From JBOGVZ01 sp050692985 (lineage in GTDB: Bacteria > Actinomycetota > UBA4738 > CALAEC01), in contig JBOGVZ010000038.1 in NCBI GenBank assembly GCA_050692985.1, positions 1 through 15,468 of the forward strand: a DNA stretch of 15,468 nucleotides, read 5' to 3'. The position numbers were made by a program, and so were the translations under genes. Below are positions 7,601 through 13,215 of the stretch, piece after piece. How positions within the stretch are numbered: the stretch's first letter is position 1; each line of letters opens with the position of its first letter. The notes under the pieces are model-generated. The model worked only from the letters and a program-made list of their open reading frames with translations. It had not been told where the DNA came from and did not search any database.

Positions 7601-8077
7601 GTGCAGGATGCTGTGGTGGCCGAGACGAGCGCGGTGGAGCGGCTTTACCGGGAGCAGGTCGAGCGGCTCTGGCGCTCGGTCGTGCTGTTCGCCGGGGATC
7701 GAGAGGTGGCCAATGATGCGGTGGCCGAGGCCTTCGCCCAGCTCCTCCACAGGGGTGGTGAGGTCCGGGCCCCCGACCGGTGGGTGTGGCGGGCGGCGTT
7801 CCGGATCGCGGCGGGGGAACTCAAGGCGCGCCGGCGTCCACCTCTCCCACTTCCCGAACCCGACCCGGCGCCAGAAACCCCGATCGACCTCCTGGGGATG
7901 CTGGGCCGCTTGTCGCCGAAGCAGCGCTCCTCGGTGGTGCTCCACCACTATGCGGGCTACTCGGTGCGAGAGGTGGCCGCGATCGTGGGGTCGACGCCCT
8001 CCGCCGTGGGGGTGCACCTCCACCGGGCCAGGCGGCGCCTGCGGGAGCTGCTGAAGGAGGAGGACGATGATGCCTGA
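7601..8077 (+). CDS. ECF RNA polymerase sigma factor, paralogue of the one at 4732
   Basis: 158 residues from GTG 7601, chosen by alignment with the paralogue (159 residues) and the conserved leader; ATG 7520 is the alternative. Region 2 covers about 14-78 (LYREQVERLWRSVVLFAGDR, NDAVAEAFAQLL, RWVWRAAFRIAAGELK). A Pro-rich linker follows (PLPLPEPDPAPETP). Region 4 covers about 98-151 (LGRLSPKQRSSVVLHHYAGY, then the SVREVAAIVGSTPSAVGVHL helix-turn-helix). The WxWRAAFRIAAGELK block is the same in both paralogues, so they may share core-binding and promoter preferences. The recognition helices differ (TPSAVGVHL versus TATTVRVHL). The gene overlaps the anti-sigma-like propeller gene by about 11 bases. 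The acidic tail encodes that gene's ribosome binding site. Confidence 0.92.
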   Translation: MQDAVVAETSAVERLYREQVERLWRSVVLFAGDREVANDAVAEAFAQLLHRGGEVRAPDRWVWRAAFRIAAGELKARRRPPLPLPEPDPAPETPIDLLGMLGRLSPKQRSSVVLHHYAGYSVREVAAIVGSTPSAVGVHLHRARRRLRELLKEEDDDA

Positions 8078-9266
8078 CCTGAACGACCTGCTGCGCCGCG
8101 CCGACCGGATGCCCGTTCCGGACCTGTGGGCCGAAATCCGCGACCGCCGCCCGAGGTCCACATCCGGGCCGTCGTCCGGACGGCGGCTGCTCGTAGCCGC
8201 CCTGGCCCTCGCTGTGGCCGGCGCCGGGATCGCGGTCGCCGTCCGTGCCTTCACCGATGACCGCAGCCCACGCCCGGCGGCATCCCCGGTTCCGGTCGAC
8301 CCCAGAGTCACCGCCCAGATCCGCGTCGGCCCGTTCCCGAGGGGGATCGCCGCGGGGCTCGAGTCCGCCTGGGTCGGGGTTCCCAATCAGGGGCAGTGCG
8401 GCGGTGAGGTGGTGCGGATCGCCCAGTCGACCAACGAGATCACGGCGCGGATCCCGGTCGAGATGTATCCGAACAACATCGCCGTCGGATTCGGGGCAGT
8501 ATGGGTTCAGGGGGATTTCTGTTCCGATGGGAAGCCCGGCGGGCTGCTCCGAATCGACCCGGCAACGAGCCGGGTGACGGCGACGATCGATATCGGCTTC
8601 GGCACATCGGACGTCGCGGTGGGTGAGGGCGCGGTGTGGGTGAGTGGGTTCGCCGCGTTCCGCACCGGTCGAGTGTTCCGGGTCGATCCGGAGTCCAACG
8701 CGGTCACCGATCAGGTCCCCGTTGACGGCTGGCCCGCTGACATCTTCACGGGTGCCGGTGGGGTGTGGGTTGTTCAGCAGATCCCCGAGGGGGCTCCAGG
8801 TTCCTCTGGTTACGAGCTCCTTCAGGTGGATGCGGCCACGGGTCGAGTCGTAGGCCGTGTGCCGGACGTGCTCGCGGCGGGCGCCGGGGAGGGGTACGCC
8901 TGGGCCTCGGTCTGGGTCGAGCGGTACGAATCCGGTCTCGTCAGGATCGATCCCCAAACCACCGAGATCATAGGAGCCCCGATCCCGAGGGACTTCCGGG
9001 GCTTCGCCGGTGAGCACGGCACCCTCGGGACGTTCCCCGTGGGGGAGGGCGGCGTGTGGTTCTGGGCGTTCCCCGATCGGAGCGCGAGCAGTGCCCGCGG
9101 CCAAGCTCGGATCTACCGACTCAACGCGGCGACGCTGGAGGAGGACGCCTCGGTCGAGCTGAACCCAGCCCGGGACTGGATCGACGCCGCGCTGGATCCC
9201 GGGACCCACACACTGTGGATCTCGCATTACCGGGACTTGGTGACCCGAATCGACCTCGTGAGTTGA
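8067..9266 (+). CDS. Anti-sigma-like membrane protein with beta-propeller ectodomain
   Basis: 399 residues. Start ATG 8067 or 8070, with AAGGAGG at 8054-8060. The cytoplasmic N-terminus (1-38) contains MPVPDLWAEIRDRRP, matching the protein at 2869-4260. The transmembrane helix (about 39-59) ends VRAFT. The outer part is a seven-blade propeller: GIAAGLESAWVGVP, NIAVGFGAVWVQG, DVAVGEGAVWVSG, DIFTGAGGVWVVQ, a blade around AGEGYAWAS, PVGEGGVWFWA, and the closing strand LWISHYRDLVTRIDL. It overlaps the sigma gene, so its likely job is to hold that sigma factor at the membrane until the propeller meets its ligand or is stressed. This is inferred from position and from the shared N-terminal segment; no classical anti-sigma domain is visible. 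Its propeller is closest in layout to that of the protein at 11064. Confidence 0.87.
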   Translation: MMPDLNDLLRRADRMPVPDLWAEIRDRRPRSTSGPSSGRRLLVAALALAVAGAGIAVAVRAFTDDRSPRPAASPVPVDPRVTAQIRVGPFPRGIAAGLESAWVGVPNQGQCGGEVVRIAQSTNEITARIPVEMYPNNIAVGFGAVWVQGDFCSDGKPGGLLRIDPATSRVTATIDIGFGTSDVAVGEGAVWVSGFAAFRTGRVFRVDPESNAVTDQVPVDGWPADIFTGAGGVWVVQQIPEGAPGSSGYELLQVDAATGRVVGRVPDVLAAGAGEGYAWASVWVERYESGLVRIDPQTTEIIGAPIPRDFRGFAGEHGTLGTFPVGEGGVWFWAFPDRSASSARGQARIYRLNAATLEEDASVELNPARDWIDAALDPGTHTLWISHYRDLVTRIDLVS

Positions 9267-9344
9267 TTGGTTCATCGAGGTCTGGGTACGAACGGCGGTC
9301 GGGCATGGCACGGTAGGCGGACCCCGACAGGTCGTCGGCCGCGG

Positions 9345-9520
9345 GCGGAGCGGGCCGCGTCAGCGCGGCTGCGCATTGGCGACCGGATTCTGGTCGACGA
9401 CGTCGATCGGGGCGTGGTGCTCTTCGGGACGCCGAGCGGGCGGGATCGACCGCGGTCGTCGAGTTGCTGGCAGACGACGGGTCGAACCTGTGGCGAGACG
9501 ACCTTCAGCTGGACGACTGA
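9345..9520 (+). pseudogene. Frameshifted remnant of a small protein
   Basis: One frame reads LRIGDRILVDDVDRGVVLFG up to about 9448. After a one-base shift, the next frame reads AVVELLADDGSNLWRDDLQL and ends LDD at the TGA 9518-9520. Both halves look like normal coding sequence, and together they resemble a small SH3/KOW-like beta-barrel (residue pattern GDR-hydrophobic-V then VELL-DG-W). The 5' end cannot be fixed. It could be a relic, a sequencing error or, less likely, a frameshift-dependent gene. Confidence 0.4.
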
Positions 9521-9675
9521 AGTCCCATCCACCGTGGGCCCGGGCTTCGCGCCCGGCGGCCGGCGATCACCCGGTGCTGGCATCCGCTCCGGATGCCTGC
9601 TTCGGCCGTTGCCTGGGGGATGCTCAGCGTTCGCTCGGGCGTCTGGGCCGGAGAATCTCAGGAGGTGAATCACGA

Positions 9676-9789
9676 GTGGGCCGGCTCGAGGAGTTCGAGC
9701 CTTCAGGCGGGCAAGGAGGCACGTCCGTGGATGCTCTTCCTAGGCTACCCACCCGACGATTGAGCGCCACGTCTCCCACCCGCCGGTGA
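9676..9789 (+). CDS. Possible 37-residue peptide with strong ribosome binding site
   Basis: AGGAGGTGA (9660-9668) is an extended match to the 16S anti-Shine-Dalgarno sequence and stands 7 bases before GTG 9676. A second site, AAGGAGG (9713-9719), stands 7 bases before the in-frame GTG 9727. The product (starting VGRLEEFEPSGG, ending TSPTRR) has no recognisable domain and its 3' part is antisense to the end of the gene at 9740. Kept only because two strong sites serve one frame. Confidence 0.2.
   Translation: MGRLEEFEPSGGQGGTSVDALPRLPTRRLSATSPTRR
9683..9701. terminator. Possible terminator hairpin between convergent genes
   Basis: GGCTCGA (9683-9689), loop GGAGT, then TCGAGCC (9695-9701): a perfect 7-bp stem. 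No T-run follows on either strand, so factor-independent termination is not shown. Confidence 0.25.
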
Positions 9790-10933
9790 GCCTCCTAGCA
9801 GGCTCACCACCCCAAGGGTCGATGATTCGCATATCCTCCATCCCTTCCCACACCCCGACGGCCAGCCACCGACCGCTCGGCGACCACGCCAGATCGGTGA
9901 TGGCGGGGATCGGCTGATCGGGGGGAGGTCCCGGGTCGACCTCCTCCAGGGCCATGAGGAGCCGATCCTCATTAGCCTGGGGGTCGAGGAGACGGACCTC
10001 GCGGATGTTGTAGGGGCCCTGCCCCCGGGTGTAGGCGAGATGGTCGCCGGCCGGGGACCAAGCCATGGGCTCGGGGAACTCCGTGCTGGGCTGCCCCAGA
10101 GCGGCAACCTCTCCAGCTTGGGTGAACACCACCGGGACATAGGTGAACCGGGAGTCCTCAAGGTTCGCCAGCGCCGCCAGGTACCGGCCGGATGGAGACC
10201 ACATGGGGGCGACGAGCTGAAAGGTGTACCCGAGGCCGGCTTCCCGAAGAGCCCGGTTGATCGGGGTGTCTCCCTGCTGGGACACGGCGTTCGTGACCAC
10301 CCCCGCACCCACGTCCAGGAGCCGGAGCGGCTCGGCGGGGGGACCGGCGATGACCAGGCTGCTTCCGTCCGACGACCAGGCGAACGTGTAGACGCCCCCC
10401 GCTTCGGGATAGCACTGCGGCTCGTCCGGGGGAACCGAGACGAGGCACAGGGTGCTTCGGTTCGCCGGGTCTTGGCTCCCCACGCTGAAAGCGACCAGGG
10501 TGCCGTCCGGCCCCCACCCGGCCAAGGCCTGGAGCTCGTCGGGAGGCTCCGGCCGCACCAGGACGAGCCGCTCACCGGTGGAGACCTCCACTGAGACAAG
10601 AGCCCCGGCGTCGTTGACAAGAAGCCGCGATCCGTCGGGTGAGACGTCGAACACGTGGCTCCCTGCTTCCGCCGGATCGCCGTGCTCGGCTCCCACCACA
10701 AAGACCTCCACCCCGGACCCCGTCCAGAGGAACAGGCTCCCCTCCGGCACGCCGGTGGGGGAGGCCGGGACGAGACTGGGAACTGGCTGCCCGCGAGGCC
10801 AGGGAGGCCCCTGGCCCGTGAAGCTCCGGACCGCCAGGAGGACACCGGCTGCCGCTAGGACCATGGCGGCGACAGGGACGCTGAAGCCCCGCATCCGGTC
10901 CACGAGGCGCTCTCCCGGTGGAGGAATCTGCAT
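9740..10933 (-). CDS. Membrane-anchored TolB/PD40-type beta-propeller
   Basis: 397 residues from ATG 10933; a GTG at 11038 would extend the frame but lies upstream of the ECF-type promoter. A short cytoplasmic N-terminus (1-17), a transmembrane helix (about 18-36, ending AVRSFTG) and a Pro-rich stalk come first. PD40/WD40-like repeats follow with the SPDG/SPSG signature: FDVSPDGSRLLV, GWGPDGTLVAFS, FAWSSDGSSLVIAG, MWSPSGRYLAALA, AWSPAGDHLAYT and AWSPSGRWLAVGV. Six are recognisable, so one full propeller is likely. This blade type differs from the Vgb-like type of its neighbours, although the transmembrane cassette is shared. TolB-like propellers bind proteins or sugars; no enzyme motif is visible. 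It has no sigma partner and no PVPDL segment. It is divergent from the gene at 11064. Confidence 0.85.
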   Translation of the reverse strand: MQIPPPGERLVDRMRGFSVPVAAMVLAAAGVLLAVRSFTGQGPPWPRGQPVPSLVPASPTGVPEGSLFLWTGSGVEVFVVGAEHGDPAEAGSHVFDVSPDGSRLLVNDAGALVSVEVSTGERLVLVRPEPPDELQALAGWGPDGTLVAFSVGSQDPANRSTLCLVSVPPDEPQCYPEAGGVYTFAWSSDGSSLVIAGPPAEPLRLLDVGAGVVTNAVSQQGDTPINRALREAGLGYTFQLVAPMWSPSGRYLAALANLEDSRFTYVPVVFTQAGEVAALGQPSTEFPEPMAWSPAGDHLAYTRGQGPYNIREVRLLDPQANEDRLLMALEEVDPGPPPDQPIPAITDLAWSPSGRWLAVGVWEGMEDMRIIDPWGGEPARRLTGGWETWRSIVGWVA

Positions 10934-10956
10934 TCTGGTTTCGGTCTTCCGCTGCG

Positions 10957-10984
10957 TTAGACGCCTCGGGACCACCCGGGGTTC
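10957..10984 (-). promoter_or_regulatory. ECF-type promoter GAACC-N16-CGTCTAA (minus strand)
   Basis: On the minus strand, GAAC (10984-10981) and CGTC (10963-10960) are separated by 17 bases. The ATG at 10933 lies about 26 bases beyond the -10 box. The motif and spacing match those at 4809 and 11026. It supports ATG 10933 as the start. Confidence 0.6.
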
Positions 10985-11025
10985 GGAGGTAGGGTTCCTC
11001 AGCCTTGACGGCCTCCCACCCGCCC

Positions 11026-11053
11026 GAACCGAAGGCACCCCCGGTTCGTCAGA
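11026..11053 (+). promoter_or_regulatory. ECF-type promoter GAACC-N16-CGTCAGA (plus strand)
   Basis: GAAC (11026-11029) and CGTC (11047-11050) are 17 bases apart, the third copy of this motif. The GTG start at 11064 follows 13 bases after the -10 box, so the transcript would be nearly leaderless. It is back to back with the minus-strand promoter at 10957-10984. Confidence 0.6.
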
Positions 11054-11063
11054 TAGGGCGACG

Positions 11064-12293
11064 GTGAGGGATACGGCTGAACGCCTCGGCCCCTCGAGGG
11101 CCAGCCGGGATCGTCAGCTCGGGCGGGAGCGGCTGGCGGCCGCCCTCGCTCTGGCCATCGCCGCCGGCGGTGTGGCCCTCGCGGCGAGGGCGTTCCTCGC
11201 GGGAGAGGCACCACCGTCGGTCGCAGACGCCCCAGGAGCCCCTCCGACGGTCGCCCCGCCCCCGCCCGTCCGTCCCACGGTCGCCGGGAGGACGGTGGTC
11301 GGTCCGTTCCCCAACGCGGCGGCGGTGGGCGAGGGCGGGGTGTGGGTGAGCGTTCCCGACAGCGACGGGACCACCGCCGGACGGATCGTCAGGCTCGACC
11401 CGCGCTCGGGGGAGGCGGTGGCCGAGATCCCGGTCGAGACCACTCCCACCTGGGAGACGGGCGGGGGCGGACTAGCTGCCGGGGGAGACAGCGTGTGGGT
11501 TATGGGGTCGGCCGATGCCCCCGGCGGCGTGAACGCCCCCGGCGGTGGAACCGACGCCCTCCTCCTCCGGCTCGATCCCGACGCAAACGAAGTGACCGAG
11601 CGGATCGTCCTCGGCGGGGTGCTCGGTGCGGACGTCGTAGTGGGGGATGGCGTCATCTGGGCCCTTATCTTCAGCAGCACGAACGAGCTGGCCGTTCTCT
11701 CGGTTGATCCGGCCACCGGCGAGATACAGGCGAGGATCCCCGTGGAGGGCATCTGGGCTCAGGACCTCTTCTGGGGCGAGGGAGCGGTATGGGTAAACGC
11801 CGCGCAGCCCCACCCTGAGTTCGACAGTACCGTCGGTGCCAGCACCCTCACCCGGATCGATCCGGCCGCCAACGCGGTGTCCTGGACCCTTCCCGAGGCT
11901 CAGTACGTCGAGTCGGTGGAGGATGGGGACGGTCTCATCTGGGCGGTGACCCACGACGGCCTGGCCCGGATCGAGGCGGACACCGGCCGCCTGGTGGATC
12001 GGTTGAGGGGGCCGGACGCCAAGCCGACCCTCCTCAGCCACGGCGGGCTGACGCCCTTCATCGTCGACGAGGCCGGAGGGGCCTGGTTGGTCGGTACCCG
12101 CCGCGACGACTGGACGATCGCCCGGCTCGCTCTAGCCACGGGGGAGATCGACGTCGAGGTCTCCCTCGGGCCCGGGACCAAGGACAACGCGTGGTGGATC
12201 GTGGACGCCGCACTCGATCCGGCCTCCCCGACACTGTGGATCGTCCACTACCGGGATCACGTCTCTCGGATCGAGCTCCACGAGAGTCAGTGA
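11064..12293 (+). CDS. Membrane-anchored seven-blade beta-propeller, no sigma partner
   Basis: 409 residues from GTG 11064. The frame is open far upstream, but that part is antisense to the neighbouring gene and crosses the divergent promoters. A short basic cytoplasmic N-terminus (1-21), a transmembrane helix (about 22-42, ending AARAFL) and a Pro-rich stalk (50-72) come first. Vgb-like blades follow: AAAVGEGGVWVSVP, LAAGGDSVWVMG, DVVVGDGVIWALI, DLFWGEGAVWVNA, SVEDGDGLIWAVT, IVDEAGGAWLVG and the closing LWIVHYRDHVSRIEL. The closing strand matches the propeller at 8067 closely. It lacks the PVPDL segment, so it is probably an output of the sigma system, not a regulator of it. Downstream sequence keeps a trace of a C-terminus like that of the protein at 5735 (see the repeat at 12404). 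Confidence 0.85.
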   Translation: MRDTAERLGPSRASRDRQLGRERLAAALALAIAAGGVALAARAFLAGEAPPSVADAPGAPPTVAPPPPVRPTVAGRTVVGPFPNAAAVGEGGVWVSVPDSDGTTAGRIVRLDPRSGEAVAEIPVETTPTWETGGGGLAAGGDSVWVMGSADAPGGVNAPGGGTDALLLRLDPDANEVTERIVLGGVLGADVVVGDGVIWALIFSSTNELAVLSVDPATGEIQARIPVEGIWAQDLFWGEGAVWVNAAQPHPEFDSTVGASTLTRIDPAANAVSWTLPEAQYVESVEDGDGLIWAVTHDGLARIEADTGRLVDRLRGPDAKPTLLSHGGLTPFIVDEAGGAWLVGTRRDDWTIARLALATGEIDVEVSLGPGTKDNAWWIVDAALDPASPTLWIVHYRDHVSRIELHESQ

Positions 12294-12403
12294 ACCTCCC
12301 ACCCAGCGGCCCGTCGCCGACTGGCGGGACGCGGTCACTTTCAACTGGGCGCCTCACCGACCACTCGGTTCAGCGGCGGCTACGTGGTCGCCCGCGCATT
12401 CAC

Positions 12404-12555
12404 CTGGCCCGGCTGCAGATCGTTTAGTCCATGGTCGTCCGAGCGAAGGGGGCAACCAATTCAACGTGCTTGACTTGCTGGCCGCAGAAAAGCCGCACGC
12501 CGCATACAAACCGGTGTGAACTCATAGTAGCGCTGATGTTCATGGGATCGCCCTA
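12404..12555 (+). repeat. Diverged repeat, copy B (partner 7370-7528)
   Basis: It starts with a relic of the last codons of a protein like that at 5735: LARLQIV plus stop here, LARLHIA plus stop there. It then matches the downstream spacer in several blocks. The match fades shortly before the tRNA fragment, where copy A would continue towards a sigma gene. Confidence 0.65.
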
Positions 12556-12605
12556 ACCAGCACTTCTAAGAGTCTCTGCAGGTCAGCGGTCGGTGTGTTC
12601 GCGGG

Positions 12606-12647
12606 CTCATAATCCGTCGGTCGCTGGTTCGAGTCCAGCCCGCCCCA
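12606..12647 (+). tRNA. 3' half of a tRNA-Met (CAU), likely attachment site
   Basis: Anticodon loop CTCATAA (12606-12612) with anticodon CAT, 3' anticodon strand TCCGT, a variable loop, a perfect T arm (GCTGG 12623-12627, loop TTCGAGT, CCAGC 12635-12639), acceptor 3' strand CCGCCCC (12640-12646) and discriminator A, followed by CGA. The upstream sequence does not provide the complementary GGGGCGG acceptor strand or a D arm, so this is a fragment. Such 3' halves are classic attachment sites of integrases. In this orientation the integrated DNA would lie to the left. Confidence 0.7.
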
Positions 12648-12846
12648 CGAGGGAAGCCGCAGGTCAGCAGCCTGATTGAGACTCGTCCGCGCCGCCCGGG
12701 ATGCGATCTGCCCCGCGGTGGCCCCGCTTCGGACAACAGTGAGTCTGCCTTTCCTCCTCTCGATGTGTACCTAAGATGCCGATCGATGGCGTGGCGCGGG
12801 GGTGATCGCCCGATCCGCAGTCGACGTCGGGGATCCGGGGAGGACC

Positions 12847-12876
12847 TTGACGGTCGTTTAGCGTGTGTGCTAAGTT
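12847..12876 (+). promoter_or_regulatory. Sigma-70-type promoter of the 12883 operon
   Basis: TTGACG (12847-12852) and TAAGTT (12871-12876) are separated by 18 bases. The ATG at 12883 is only 6 bases beyond the -10 box and has no ribosome binding site, so the transcript is likely leaderless. Confidence 0.6.
12858..12873. promoter_or_regulatory. Inverted repeat, probable operator of the ArsR-type regulator
   Basis: TTAGC (12858-12862), six bases GTGTGT, then GCTAA (12869-12873). The palindrome sits between the -35 and -10 boxes, where a bound repressor would block polymerase. The second gene of the operon encodes an ArsR-like winged-helix protein, so autoregulation is likely. Confidence 0.55.
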
Positions 12877-12882
12877 TCCCTC

Positions 12883-13215
12883 ATGGCTGAAGCTGTGACG
12901 TCGGTTGCGTACTATCGGGTGAAGCAGGGCATGCTCGACGCGTTCCTGGACGTGATCGACCGTCACCAGGCAACGATGCGAGACCTCGATCTCATCACCC
13001 CGCGCGAGGTCGAGGTGTTCGTCGGCGAGGAGAGTGAGAAGAACGGCCCACTGGTCGTCGAGATCTTCGACTGGACCGACGAGAGCGCTTCGGATCGCGC
13101 TCACACCCATCCCCAGGTCAGCGAGGTCTGGGAGGCGATGGGTCCGCTCTGCGAGCCACGCGCCGGACGCCCAGCGTTCGAGTTCGCGAACCTTCGCCGG
13201 CTCGAGCGCGGGTGA
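12883..13215 (+). CDS. Dimeric alpha/beta-barrel (ABM/NIPSNAP-like) protein
   Basis: 110 residues. The pattern of an N-terminal strand (VAYYRVKQG), a helix (MLDAFLDVIDRHQATM), a strand with VEVFVGEE and PLVVEIFDW, then a helix around HTHPQVSEVWEAM with a final strand FEFANLRRL fits the antibiotic-biosynthesis-monooxygenase-like ferredoxin fold. Members act as dimers and include cofactor-free monooxygenases and small-molecule-binding proteins; which applies here cannot be told. It is first in an operon, with its stop overlapping the next start (GTGA at 13212). Expression is probably controlled by the regulator encoded next, through the palindrome in its promoter. Confidence 0.75.
   Translation: MAEAVTSVAYYRVKQGMLDAFLDVIDRHQATMRDLDLITPREVEVFVGEESEKNGPLVVEIFDWTDESASDRAHTHPQVSEVWEAMGPLCEPRAGRPAFEFANLRRLERG

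Larger units (their letters stand above)
9267..9739. other. Gene-poor gap between convergent propeller genes
   Basis: No intact gene of normal size. It holds a frameshifted coding relic (about 9345-9520), a GC-rich hairpin without a T-run (CCGGGC 9540-9545 with GCCCGG 9551-9556), a second hairpin (9683-9701) and a short ORF with a very strong ribosome binding site (9676). Confidence 0.6.
12294..12882. other. Non-coding boundary region
   Basis: 589 bases without a supported gene. It contains repeat copy B (12404-12555), the 3' half of a tRNA-Met (12606-12647) and, at its right end, the promoter and operator of the operon at 12883. Between the tRNA fragment and that promoter (12650-12845) I see nothing recognisable. 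Confidence 0.7.

Noticed and set aside
7821..9311. Long minus-strand open frame opposite the third sigma operon
   Set aside because: Low-complexity Arg/Pro/Gly product; the plus strand carries clear sigma and propeller proteins.
10452..11063. 5' extension of the propeller gene at 11064
   Set aside because: Antisense to the TolB-like gene and crosses the divergent promoter region; the product is not protein-like.
12560..12650. Complete tRNA-Met gene
   Set aside because: No complementary acceptor strand (GGGGCGG expected) or D arm upstream; only the 3' half is tRNA-like.
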